A stretch of DNA of 38,106 nt. Source: Chloroflexota bacterium (GTDB lineage: Bacteria; Chloroflexota; UBA6077). This document shows positions 23,594 through 30,992 of this stretch, piece after piece. The notes beneath the pieces were generated by a model, which saw only the letters and a list, made by a program, of their open reading frames with translations, was not told the origin of the DNA and made no database searches. The stretch lies in the NCBI GenBank assembly GCA_021845945.1, contig JAJZRD010000012.1, positions 1 to 38,106 of the forward strand, in the 5' to 3' direction. The translations under genes were made by a program, and so were the position numbers. The first letter of the stretch is position 1. The number at the start of each line of letters is the position of its first letter.

Positions 23594-25290
23594 CAGTACC
23601 TCCTAGCCTGCGGCTCGTACTTGGTGATGGTCACCGGGGAGTAGGTGAGGGCCGGCCCCTCCGGGGTGAAGCTCGCCAGGGTGTGCTTCAGCCACTTCGC
23701 GTCGTCTCGCTCCGGGAAGTCCCGCCGGAAGTGGGATCCCCGGCTCTCCTCCCGGATCAGAGCGCCCCTGGCGATAATCTCGGCCAGGGTCAGCATCCCC
23801 TCCAGCTCCAGCTTCCTCATCAGCTCCAGGTTGTAGGTGGTCCCCTGGTAGGTCAGCCGGGTGTGAGGGAAGCGCTGCTGCAGCTCAGCGACCTTGTCCA
23901 CGGCCTCCATCATCTCGCCCTTCTCCCGGAAGACGCCCACCTTGAAGAACATGGCCTTCTGCATCTCCTCCCGGATCTGGGCCACCGTCTCCGAGCCGTC
24001 GCTGGCCGCCATCTGCTTCAGCTTGCTCTCCACGGCCGCGTAAGCCCTCTGGACCGCCGCCGGATCGCCGGCCGGCAACCCCCCACCAGCAAAGGTCCGG
24101 GCGATGTGCTGGCCCGATAGCTTGCCGAAGACTATGGTCTCGAGGAGAGAGTTGCCGCCAAGCCGGTTCGCCCCATGCACCGAGACGCAGGCGCACTCGC
24201 CGGCAGCATAAAACCCCTTCACCCTGGTCTCGCCATCGACGTTGGTGTCGATGCCGCCCATGGAGTAGTGCTGGCCCGGCTGGATGGGAATGGGTTTCTC
24301 GATGGGGTCCACCCCGACAAAGTTGATGGATAGATCCCGAATGCCGGGAAGCCTCTCCATGATCTTCTCTTTGCCCAGGTGGCGCAGATCCAGGTAGACG
24401 TACTCGTTCTCGAAGCCCCGTCCCTCCAGCACCTCCGTCTGGATGGAGCGGGAGGTGATGTCGCGAGGGGCCAGCTCCATGACCTTTGGGGTGTACCTGG
24501 CCATGAAGCGCTCGCCCTGGCTGTTGACCAGGTAGCCGCCCTCCCCCCGGGCCCCCTCCGTCATCAGGATGTTGGTGCCGTATAGGGTCGTCGGGTGGAA
24601 CTGGACGAACTCCATGTCCTTCAACGGCACACCGGCCCAGTAGGCCATGGCCATGGGCAGGCCGGTGTTGATGATGGCGTTGGTGCTGCGGGCATAGACT
24701 CGACCCGCCCCGCCGGTCCCGAAGACCACCGCCTCCGCCTGGAAGGCCTCCAGTTGGCCCGTAATCAGGTTCATGGCGATAACGCCGTGACACCGGCCCT
24801 CCTCCACGACCAGGGAGACCACCATCCGCTCGTTGTAGAACTTCACCCCCCGCCGGACGCACTGTTCGTACATGGTGTGGAGCAGGACGTGGCCGGTCTT
24901 GTCCGCCGCGTAGCAGGTGCGGGGGTAACCGGCGCCGCCGAAGGGGCGCTGGGCGATGGTGCCGTCGTCGAAGCGGCTGAAGGGGACTCCCCAGTGCTCC
25001 ATCTCGTAGACGCAGCCCGGAGCCTCTCTGGCCATGGCCTCGGCAGCATCCTGGTCGGCCAGGTAGTCGCTACCCTTTATGGTGTCGAAGGCGTGCTTCT
25101 CCCAGCCGTCGTCTTTCGCGTCGGGGTGGTTGGCCAGCGCGGCGTTGATGCCCCCCTGGGCTTCGCCCGAGTGGGACCTGACGGGGTACACCAGCGACAG
25201 CACGCCCACATCTGCCGTCTCCTGGGCGGCGAGTGCGGCTCTCAGGGCCGCTAGCCCGCCCCCAACCACAATAACCTGGTGATGAATCAT
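23593..25290 (-). CDS. sdhA: Succinate dehydrogenase/fumarate reductase flavoprotein
   Basis: This 565-residue catalytic subunit oxidises succinate to fumarate or the reverse. The FAD-binding N-terminus VIVVGGGLAALRAAL is followed by RSHSGEAQGGINAAL, where His40 is the expected covalent FAD attachment site. FVQFHPTTLYG and LMTEGARGEGG are active-site segments, YSMGGI and GLYAAGEC-like sequence (GFYAAGECACVSVHGANRLGGNSLLE) are the second FAD region, and RRDFPERDD is near the C-terminus. The ATG at 25290 lies 16 bases after the anchor gene. Length is normal. Confidence 0.95.
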   Translation of the reverse strand: MIHHQVIVVGGGLAALRAALAAQETADVGVLSLVYPVRSHSGEAQGGINAALANHPDAKDDGWEKHAFDTIKGSDYLADQDAAEAMAREAPGCVYEMEHWGVPFSRFDDGTIAQRPFGGAGYPRTCYAADKTGHVLLHTMYEQCVRRGVKFYNERMVVSLVVEEGRCHGVIAMNLITGQLEAFQAEAVVFGTGGAGRVYARSTNAIINTGLPMAMAYWAGVPLKDMEFVQFHPTTLYGTNILMTEGARGEGGYLVNSQGERFMARYTPKVMELAPRDITSRSIQTEVLEGRGFENEYVYLDLRHLGKEKIMERLPGIRDLSINFVGVDPIEKPIPIQPGQHYSMGGIDTNVDGETRVKGFYAAGECACVSVHGANRLGGNSLLETIVFGKLSGQHIARTFAGGGLPAGDPAAVQRAYAAVESKLKQMAASDGSETVAQIREEMQKAMFFKVGVFREKGEMMEAVDKVAELQQRFPHTRLTYQGTTYNLELMRKLELEGMLTLAEIIARGALIREESRGSHFRRDFPERDDAKWLKHTLASFTPEGPALTYSPVTITKYEPQARRY

Positions 25291-25306
25291 CTCTCCCCCC
25301 TTACGA

Positions 25307-25678
25307 CTACGGCCGCGCCGTGCCGGTGATGAAGGGCGTCAGCCCCCAGGCCCCGTAGGTGAAGGCGACGAGACCGATGAGCAGCAGCACCATCGAGATA
25401 GCCGTCTGCGCTCGCTGGCCAAAGGTGAAGTCCAGCAGGACGTTTCGGGCCCCGTTGAGACCGTGATACAGAACGATGCCCAACAGACTGTAATCGACCC
25501 CCATGTAGAGAAGGGTTGCGAGCCTGACGTGCACCGAGGCGAAGGTGATGTCTCCCTCCGGCCGGATGAAGTGGAGCACGGCGATGTGAATGCCCAACAG
25601 GCCCAGCAGCAACACCGCCGTTATCCGCTGCAGCAGCCAGGCCCAGGCGCCGGAACTCTTCCGAGCAGTTGCCTGCAT
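25307..25678 (-). CDS. sdhD: Succinate dehydrogenase membrane anchor subunit (SdhD position)
   Basis: This 123-residue protein has three hydrophobic helices. It has WLLQRITAVLLLGLLGIHIAVLHF, then LLGIVLYHGLNGARNVLLDF, then a C-terminal helix. The His in HIAVLHF and YHGLNG are candidate haem or quinone-site residues. It would anchor SdhAB in the cytoplasmic membrane and pass electrons to quinone. It is clearly similar to the neighbouring SdhC-position protein (shared QRIT/HRIT and HGLNGxR motifs). ATG start at 25678; 45 bases after the previous gene. Confidence 0.86.
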   Translation of the reverse strand: MQATARKSSGAWAWLLQRITAVLLLGLLGIHIAVLHFIRPEGDITFASVHVRLATLLYMGVDYSLLGIVLYHGLNGARNVLLDFTFGQRAQTAISMVLLLIGLVAFTYGAWGLTPFITGTARP

Positions 25679-25723
25679 CTCAATCCTCCTAGAGTCGCGA
25701 TCTAAGGTTGAGGACGACCACGG

Positions 25724-26125
25724 TTAGACGAAGATCAGGGGCAGGCTGGCGATCACCGACAGGACAAAGCCGAGGAAGGAAGCAAGGAAAACGACCCAGA
25801 AGAGCATCTTCTGCGAGCGCACCCCCACCCCCAGGTCGAACAGGATCAACCGAACCCCGTTCAGGCCGTGGAAGAGGACCACAGCCACCAGGCCCAGGTC
25901 TGCCACCACGAACAAAGGGGTTTGAAGGATGCCCAGCAGGGCATCGAAGGCGCTCTTGCCGCCCACCATCGCCGAGGAGATCACCGTGATGTGCATCAGC
26001 AGGTAGAAAACGAGCACCACGCCGGTGATCCGATGAAGGGCGTAGGCCCACATCCCGGTCCGGTAGTTGACCGGCCAGAGCGGCACGTTGAGGTTTCGCG
26101 CCTTGGCCCTCTCTGTTTGTATCAA
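25724..26125 (-). CDS. sdhC: Succinate dehydrogenase cytochrome b subunit (SdhC position)
   Basis: This 133-residue protein has three membrane helices and the SdhC-type signature YALHRITGVVLVFYLLMHITVI, whose His residues are candidate haem b ligands, followed by LFHGLNGVRLILFDLG. It is the first gene of sdhCDAB. The start is TTG 26125, preceded by AAGGAGAG about 8 bases upstream; no ATG lies nearby. The N-terminus is hydrophilic and cytoplasmic, with the pattern RNLNVPLWPVNYRTGMWAY. Confidence 0.87.
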   Translation of the reverse strand: MIQTERAKARNLNVPLWPVNYRTGMWAYALHRITGVVLVFYLLMHITVISSAMVGGKSAFDALLGILQTPLFVVADLGLVAVVLFHGLNGVRLILFDLGVGVRSQKMLFWVVFLASFLGFVLSVIASLPLIFV

Positions 26126-26672
26126 CTCTAGCTCTCCTTTCTCAGAATCCGACAGCCACGAAGGAAGGGTGCCTGCGGGGTCTCCTCCCCGCCAGGGGGT
26201 GGGGACCGACCGGCTTGAGAATCGGAGTCGCCGCGCATGACGAGATAAGAGGCAGGATCACGGCTCTCATGGGAAGCGCGAGAATCCCGCCTCGAAGAGC
26301 AAGGGGAAAGGATTGTCGGCAGGGCGGAAAGAATAGGAACACGCACTAGCGCTGCCGCCCCCTCGTTGGGTGGGCATGGTTCACGTAGTGGCAACTGTTG
26401 TAGCGTCGCCCCTTGTGGGCGACGGGTTACCACGTCTACAGGGTGCAACTGCTACTCTGTCTCTGCCCTCTTCTGAACCATGCCGTTGGGTGGATCGGAA
26501 CGTCGACTGGACAGCGCCTTCGACGAGCACCATCGCACGTCACAGGCTGGGCCGCCAGGGGCACCAATACTCTTACTGCTGCGGTTCGTTGGGACGGCAC
26601 CAATATAGCAGCTAGGCCAATGCGCGTCCAGTTGCCCGTGGAAGCGAGGCTGCACCACAAGACTGTCGGTTG
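26126..26672. other. 547-base intergenic region without a supported gene
   Basis: The left part is the sdh leader. It holds a hairpin GCGGGG-TCTCCT-CCCCGC (26175-26192), and no clear promoter pair was found. The right part (26345-26672) has several short repeats: a hairpin CGTCGCCC-CTTGT-GGGCGACG (26404-26424), a spaced inverted repeat GGCATGGTTC (near 26375) / GAACCATGCC (near 26476), and two copies of GGCACCAATA (near 26559 and 26595). Open frames in it are short and not protein-like. It may be a decayed mobile element or an untranslated RNA. Confidence 0.45.
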
Positions 26673-27089
26673 CTACTTCGCGAGAAGATCGCGGAACGCC
26701 TTCTGGTGCTCCTCTTCGTCCGCCAGGGTCTTCTCGTACAACAGCCGTGTCACGGGATCGTTGACCTCAGTCGCAAGGCGGATCGCCTCGCGGTACAGTG
26801 CAATCGCGTCGTCTTCGGCCTTGACGTCGTTCTCCAGCATCTGAATCAAGGTTTCCCCGACTTCTATCGGATCCGGGGTGGTGGTGGGAACCCCGCCCAG
26901 CAGGTCGAGCCGCTCCGCGAAAGCCTCGGCATGCTTCATCTCGCCGATGGCGATCTTCTCGAACATGTCCCTGACTGCGGGGCTCGCGATCCCCACGGCC
27001 GTCACGTGCTGCCACATGTACTGGATGAGCGCCTGCAGCTCGCCGGCGATGGACTTGTTCAGGATGTCCAGCAATCGTTGGTCAGCCAT
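26673..27089 (-). CDS. bfr: Bacterioferritin-like ferritin
   Basis: This 138-residue four-helix ferritin has a full set of di-iron ligands: E17, E50, H53 (GEMKH), E92, E125 and H128 (EEEH). Met51 occupies the position of the haem-ligating methionine of bacterioferritin, so haem may bind between subunits. It would oxidise and store iron in a 24-mer cage in the cytosol. It is somewhat shorter than the usual 150-160 residues. ATG 27089 follows GAGG. It lies downstream of rubredoxin on the same strand but has its own putative promoter, so it may be expressed separately from the PerR-headed block. Confidence 0.85.
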   Translation of the reverse strand: MADQRLLDILNKSIAGELQALIQYMWQHVTAVGIASPAVRDMFEKIAIGEMKHAEAFAERLDLLGGVPTTTPDPIEVGETLIQMLENDVKAEDDAIALYREAIRLATEVNDPVTRLLYEKTLADEEEHQKAFRDLLAK

Positions 27090-27183
27090 TCTACTTGCCT
27101 CTTTTCATAAACGTATCGTCGGAAAGCAGCCGGGATCTGCCGGAGGGCAGCACGAGCGCCCGATTATGCCGGACAGCAGCTTG

Positions 27184-27212
27184 ATACTAGAGGGTGGAAG
27201 CCGGGCTGTAAA
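27184..27212 (-). promoter_or_regulatory. Putative promoter for bacterioferritin gene
   Basis: On the minus strand TTTACA (27212-27207) is followed after 17 bases by TAGTAT (27189-27184). It would leave a leader of about 90 bases. The -35 is good and the -10 moderate. Confidence 0.35.
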
Positions 27213-27333
27213 GCACGCGCGAAGTTCTGGGATGCTGTTCACGAATCGGTAGCCCGCCAGCAAGGCACGGCGCGTCCTGGAATTGGGGCTGTACCAGAAT
27301 TCGGAGGCGCGCCGAGCAATGGCTGATGGTCCC

Positions 27334-27492
27334 CTACTCGAGGGCGAACTCGTCCTTGGTGGCGCCGCAGACCGGACACACCCAATCCTCGGGAAGGTCC
27401 TCGAAGGCTGTCCCGGCGGCGATGCTACCGACGGCGTCTCCCTCGGCCGGGTCGTAGACGTAGCCACAGACGTCGCAAACGTACTTGGTCAC
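27334..27492 (-). CDS. Rubredoxin
   Basis: This 52-residue small electron carrier has one iron bound by four cysteines: C6 and C9 ([14 protein letters not shown]) and C39 and C42 ([12 protein letters not shown]). The start is GTG 27492 with AAGGAG upstream; longer frames have no similarity. It lies 53 bases after the flavodiiron gene on the same strand. Rubredoxin is the usual electron donor to flavodiiron proteins, rubrerythrin and desulfoferrodoxin, all encoded just upstream, so it is probably the shared donor of the set. Confidence 0.93.
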   Translation of the reverse strand: MTKYVCDVCGYVYDPAEGDAVGSIAAGTAFEDLPEDWVCPVCGATKDEFALE

Positions 27493-27545
27493 TCCTACCT
27501 CTCCTTGCGAACGTTGAAGGTCCGGGTCGAGGCCGGCTGTCGAAG

Positions 27546-28739
27546 TCAGGCCTCGGCAAGCCGCCTGGCCAGCGAGCATCCGAGGCCATAGCAGCGCTGC
27601 AGAGCACCGTCGTCTGGGGCGAACTTAGCCTTGACATCCTCCTCGGGGGTCTCGACCCCCATGGCGGCCAACGCATCTCTCACCTGGCCCACGGACTCAC
27701 CGCTCCATCCATAGGATCCGAAGGCCCCGCCGACCAGGCCGCGTGGCTTCAGGCCCTTCAGATAGGTCAGCAGGTCCGCCACCGCGGGTAGCATGTTGTT
27801 GTTGAGAGTGGGCGAGCCCACCACCAGGGCGCCTGCATCCAGCAGCTCGGTGGCCACATCACTCCGATGGTGTGCCTTCAGGTCCATCACCCTGGGGTCG
27901 GCGCCCCCCGCGAACAGGCCCTCCGCCACGCTTCGAGCCATCGCCGCGGTGCTCTCCCACATGGTGTCGTAGGCGACGACGGCCTTCCTCGTTGGCTTGC
28001 GAGACGCCCACCGGGAGTAGAGCTGGAGAATCCGGCCGGGGTCCTTCCGCCAGATGGGTCCATGATCCGGAGCGATGATCTTCGCACTGGTGCCGAGCCC
28101 GGTCAGCCTGTCCAGCGCCCTGGTCACCACGGGGGAGAGTGGCATCAGTATGTTGGCGTAGTACTTGGCGGCCTGGTGCTCCCATCCGGTCACCTCGTCG
28201 TCGAACCGCTTGCCGGAGGCCAGGTGCATTCCGAAGGCATCGTTGGAGAACAGCACCTGGTCCTAGTCCAGGTAGCTGAACATGCTGTCCGGCCAATGGA
28301 GCATCCGGGTTTCCACGAAGGTGAGCTTCATGTTCCCCAGGCTGAGCTCTTCACCGTCGGCAACAGGGGTCACCCGGCTGCCCAGGCGGGAGTAGGCGTC
28401 CAGGTACTTCATCCCCACGGTCGACGCGAAGACCTTCTCGGGCTCGACCGCCCGGATGATCTCGGGCAGGCAGCCCGAGTGGTCCAACTCCGAGTGATTG
28501 GACACGATGTAGCTGATGTCGCGTGGATCCACCACCGACGCCACCCGGGAGAGCATCTCATCCTTGAAAGGGGCCTTCACGGTGTCGAGCAAGGTGATCC
28601 TGTCGGCGACCACGAGATAGGCGTTATAGGTGGTGCCCTGCTCAGTCGTGACACCGTGGAAATCGCGGATGTCCCAGTCGATGGCGCCTACCCAGTAGAC
28701 GTGCTCGCTTACTCTGACCGCTCCTAGACGTTGCGTCAT
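27546..28739 (-). pseudogene. Flavodiiron protein with in-frame TAG at codon 159
   Basis: The frame encodes a 397-residue flavodiiron protein (oxygen or NO reductase; rubredoxin-oxygen oxidoreductase type), interrupted only by one TAG at 28265-28263. The N-terminal metallo-beta-lactamase-like domain has ligands H82, E84, D86, H87 (NHSELDH) and H148 (LHWPD). After the stop, D167 (SNDAFG) and H226 (PDHGPIW) complete the di-iron site. A C-terminal flavodoxin domain begins at VVAYDTMWESTAAMA and includes VVGSPTLNNNMLPAV. The TAG stands where homologues usually carry a charged residue (YLD-stop-DQVLFSND), so a single base change from GAG, AAG or CAG would explain it. No frameshift or deletion is seen. 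It could be a fresh pseudogene, an assembly error, or a readthrough site. The N-terminal piece alone would lack two iron ligands and the FMN domain. Confidence 0.9.
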
Positions 28740-28831
28740 GTTGTGTCTTCCTCTTACAGCTAATACGGTCTACTCAGCGCCTGGCGGGGCAGGTGGCTCG
28801 TGACGCTACGAGTGAACCGTGTTGCTGCCGC

Positions 28832-29206
28832 TTAGCCCTTCCAGAGGCCGTGCAGGTTACAGAGCTCTCGGGCCGATATCTCCCTTGCCTCCACCTGGAA
28901 GGTGGCCTCGGGCGCCTCTCCGGGCTTGAGGAACTGCCGGTAGGCCTTGCCGTCGGCCAGCAGCTCGATCCATTCGATGTAGTGCTTCTCCTCCATCGGA
29001 TGCGTGGCGCTCCCGACCACCACCTTGACTCCGCCCGCGACCTTCTCCAGCACTGGAACGTGCTTCTCGCGGGACGCGTCCACGGTGTTCTCCACCATGA
29101 GGCTCATAGGCACGCCGCAGCACACCAGTTGGCCAACCCCCTCGCGGACGACCTCGACCATGTGTGAGCACTTGGAGCACTTGTAGATAGCCAGCTTCTG
29201 GGTCAT
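28832..29206 (-). CDS. dfx: Desulfoferrodoxin / superoxide reductase
   Basis: This 124-residue two-domain protein reduces superoxide to peroxide. Center I (desulforedoxin-like) ligands are C10, C13, C29, C30. Center II ligands are H49, H69, H75, H119 and C116 (CNLHG), and the conserved EKH (47-49) supplies the catalytic Glu/Lys. Electrons come from rubredoxin. The ATG at 29206 is chosen because AGGAGAAG precedes it and the protein begins with the usual [11 protein letters not shown]; a longer frame adds an unrelated tail. It lies between a ferritin-like gene and the flavodiiron gene. Both centers look intact. Confidence 0.94.
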   Translation of the reverse strand: MTQKLAIYKCSKCSHMVEVVREGVGQLVCCGVPMSLMVENTVDASREKHVPVLEKVAGGVKVVVGSATHPMEEKHYIEWIELLADGKAYRQFLKPGEAPEATFQVEAREISARELCNLHGLWKG

Positions 29207-29268
29207 GACATCTTCTCCTCTCCTTTTTTTCGACTGCGCCGGGTCCTGTGGTGCAGTTCTCGCTGGCA

Positions 29269-29745
29269 TCAGTTCCACATCAGGATCTCTTCATCCCAGA
29301 TCCTCTCGAAGAACAATTTGTGGTTTGCCTCCTCGGCAGCCAGCTTCTCGAACAGCAGCTTCGCCCTGGGATCAGCCACCTTCGCAGCCAGGTCGGTGTA
29401 AAGCTGCACGGAAGCGAGCTCGCGGTGCATGCCCACGTTCACCACATCCTGCCAGGTCATGCTCGTAGTGGGCATTGCCTCCACCACGTAGTCCGCTATC
29501 TTGAGGTCCAGCACCTGCTTGGGGGCGCCGTCGGCAGCCTCGGCCAGGTTCATCTTCTGCAGTCGCTCCTTATGCCCTACCTCCACGGTAGCGAGCTTGC
29601 GGAGTTCGTCGGCTATGCTCTTGCTCTGCACCTTCCTGGCGACGTCGTTGTAGAAGTCCGCGGCCTCCTGCTCCCGCTGAATGGCGAAGTCGATCACCTC
29701 TCGCAGCCTTTCGATCGGGCTCGGGCCTGCATACCTCGCCTCCAT
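29269..29745 (-). CDS. Ferritin-like diiron protein (rubrerythrin domain only)
   Basis: This 158-residue protein has two helix pairs, each with a Glu and an ExxH-type motif: [12 protein letters not shown] (E25) with VEVGHKERL (E55, H58), then [11 protein letters not shown] with [11 protein letters not shown]. This is the COG1633-type ferritin-like fold without a rubredoxin domain. Such proteins are proposed to act as peroxidases or iron-binding proteins, but the role of this one is not established. ATG 29745 follows AAGGAGG. It sits 18 bases after the short rubrerythrin gene, within the PerR-headed block. Confidence 0.82.
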   Translation of the reverse strand: MEARYAGPSPIERLREVIDFAIQREQEAADFYNDVARKVQSKSIADELRKLATVEVGHKERLQKMNLAEAADGAPKQVLDLKIADYVVEAMPTTSMTWQDVVNVGMHRELASVQLYTDLAAKVADPRAKLLFEKLAAEEANHKLFFERIWDEEILMWN

Positions 29746-29763
29746 TCGAGCCTCCTTCCACCC

Positions 29764-30111
29764 TCAGTAGTTCTCCGCCAGCATCTCGAATTGCGCCCGC
29801 GGGTGGGCGCACGCGGGGCAAGCCGCAGGGGCCTCCGGACCCTCGTGGATGTAGCCGCAGTTGCGGCAGCGCCAGGTGACCGGCTGGGGCTTCTTGAAGA
29901 CGCTGCCGTTCTCCACATTGGCCTGAAGGGCTCGGTAGCGTTTCTCGTGCTGCTTCTCCGCCACTGCGATGGCCTCGAAGATGTCCGCGATCTGAACGTA
30001 GCCCTCGTTCCTGGCCGTGCCGGCGAAGTAAGTGTAGCGGTTCCTCGCCTGCGACTCGCCCGCGAACGCCGTGAGGATGTTCTTCTCGGTTCTCGATCCC
30101 TTCAATCCCAC
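29764..30111 (-). CDS. rbr: Internally deleted (half-bundle) rubrerythrin
   Basis: This 115-residue protein starts at GTG 30111 behind AAGGAAG. The N-terminus is a classic rubrerythrin (GSRTEKNILTAFAGESQARNRYTYFA, E19). The C-terminus is a normal rubredoxin domain (CRNCGYIHEG ... CPACAHP). Between them only one Glu plus ExxH set remains: E19, then E52/H55 (AEKQH). In standard rubrerythrins (about 165-195 residues) two helix pairs carry E...ExxH twice. Here the first pair's GYVQIADIFE runs straight into what looks like the second pair's AIAVAEKQHEKRY, as if recombination between the two internal repeats removed some 70-80 residues. The reading frame is clean. A di-iron site could form only between two chains. 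It may be a working minimal form or a damaged gene. Confidence 0.85.
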   Translation of the reverse strand: MGLKGSRTEKNILTAFAGESQARNRYTYFAGTARNEGYVQIADIFEAIAVAEKQHEKRYRALQANVENGSVFKKPQPVTWRCRNCGYIHEGPEAPAACPACAHPRAQFEMLAENY

Positions 30112-30135
30112 TGGTCCAACTTCCTTTCTCCCGCT

Positions 30136-30564
30136 CTATGCGGGTCGATCGGGTCTTGCAGGCCGCTCTTCCGTTTCCCGACACCGGGGGCAAAGGCCGA
30201 TGAACTCGAGCCTGTGGCCGACGATCTCGTAGTCCGTCGCCGGGCGGATGCGGTCCTCAATGCCGCCAAGCGGCTCCATCGGCACGTCGTCCACCCGATC
30301 GCAGCGGAGACAACGCATGTGGTAGTGGTTCTCGGGGTTGCCATCGAACCGCTTCTTGGCGCCCCCCACCTCGATCTTCTGGATGATGCCCAGTTGGGAC
30401 AGCATCTCCAGGTTCCGATACACGGTCCCGAGACTAACCCTCGGGAGCCGTCGCCTGACCATCTCGTACACCTCGTCTGCCGTGGGATGCGAGCAGACCC
30501 TCCTCAGCTCTTCGAGGATGATCTGGCGCTGGCAGGTCACCTGGAAGCTTCGATCGGGGGACAG
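30136..30564 (-). CDS. Fur/PerR family metal-dependent repressor
   Basis: This winged-helix regulator of about 142 residues has VTCQRQIILEELRR, TADEVYEMVRRRLPRVSLGTVYRNLEML (recognition helix), then the dimer domain with NHYHMRCLRCDRV and LCPRC, giving two CxxC pairs for structural zinc and His ligands for regulatory iron. Position at the head of a peroxide and superoxide defence operon favours PerR over Fur, but the residues that decide this cannot be judged confidently. The start is uncertain. The promoter predicts an RNA start near 30609, the only good ribosome binding site is GAAGGAG (30579-30573), and that points to CTG 30564; TTG 30594 and GTG 30540 are alternatives. It precedes rubrerythrin by 24 bases. 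Confidence 0.85.
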   Translation of the reverse strand: MSPDRSFQVTCQRQIILEELRRVCSHPTADEVYEMVRRRLPRVSLGTVYRNLEMLSQLGIIQKIEVGGAKKRFDGNPENHYHMRCLRCDRVDDVPMEPLGGIEDRIRPATDYEIVGHRLEFIGLCPRCRETEERPARPDRPA

Positions 30565-30607
30565 TGGCAGGGCTCCTTCTAGAACTACCAGCAAAAGGCA
30601 ACAGTAA

Positions 30608-30644
30608 CTATTCTCATGATAGGCGTGCCGGCCCGAGCCGTCAA
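30608..30644 (-). promoter_or_regulatory. Promoter with Fur/PerR-like operator of the oxidative-stress operon
   Basis: On the minus strand TTGACG (30644-30639), a 17-base spacer and TATCAT (30621-30616) form a strong sigma70 promoter. An imperfect 15-base dyad with CTAT...ATAG arms (30608-30622) overlaps the -10, a position suited to repression. The regulator is encoded immediately downstream, so autoregulation is likely. Confidence 0.65.
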
Positions 30645-30740
30645 GCCCCCGATCACCCCCCGATCACCCGATCTCCATACCCCCAGCCCCGCCATTTCCA
30701 AGACGAATCTCACCTCTCATTTTTTCATTTTTATATGATA

Positions 30741-30769
30741 TTGACAGCAAATATTCGGGGTGGTATCTT
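30741..30769 (+). promoter_or_regulatory. Putative promoter for the thioredoxin-domain / MetF-like operon
   Basis: A perfect -35 TTGACA (30741-30746), a 17-base spacer and TATCTT (30764-30769) lie in an AT-rich stretch (30716-30755) that stands out in this GC-rich window. It would start near 30776, inside the DsrE-like remnant, and could drive the genes from 30993 onward. Confidence 0.5.
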
Positions 30770-30954
30770 GGCCCAAGGCGATCTTGTGGAAGATGGCGAA
30801 GGAGTTGGGCGGGCGGGTTATAGCCTGCGAGATGAGCATGGAGATCACGGGCCTCGGCAAGGAATCGCTCCGGGAGGAGTGGATCGACGAGTATGGGGCT
30901 GTGGGCAGCTGCATCCAGGAGGCCCGCGACTCCGCGATAACGTTGTTCATCTAG
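30760..30954 (+). pseudogene. C-terminal remnant of a DsrE-family protein
   Basis: A 64-codon frame opens at a GTG and matches the C-terminal half of DsrE/DsrF-like sulfur-relay or peroxiredoxin-like small proteins: AKELGGRVIACEMSMEITGLGKESL, then a segment with Gly and Ala turns, ending SAITLFI. The conserved Cys is in IACEMSM. The N-terminal half (usually 50 or more residues with the first strand and helix) is missing; upstream there is only AT-rich promoter-like DNA. It is most likely a truncated gene, though a very short expressed protein is not excluded. Confidence 0.6.
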
Positions 30955-30963
30955 AGTCGCCAT

Positions 30964-30977
30964 GCGGTTGAAACCGC
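30964..30977. repeat. Short hairpin GCGGTT-GA-AACCGC before the ribosome binding site
   Basis: A perfect 6-bp stem with a two-base loop lies five bases before GGAGGAG of the thioredoxin-domain gene. It may be another dispersed hairpin of this genome or may influence translation. Confidence 0.4.
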
Positions 30978-30992
30978 TTGCGGAGGAGCGAA

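Noticed and set aside
26370..26615. A possible 81-codon gene
   Set aside because: No ribosome binding site, no recognisable fold, and it overlaps hairpins and repeats.
28263..28265. Genome-wide reassignment of TAG to an amino acid
   Set aside because: Several intact genes here end at TAG in the expected place, for example hpnG, hicA and the DUF116 gene.
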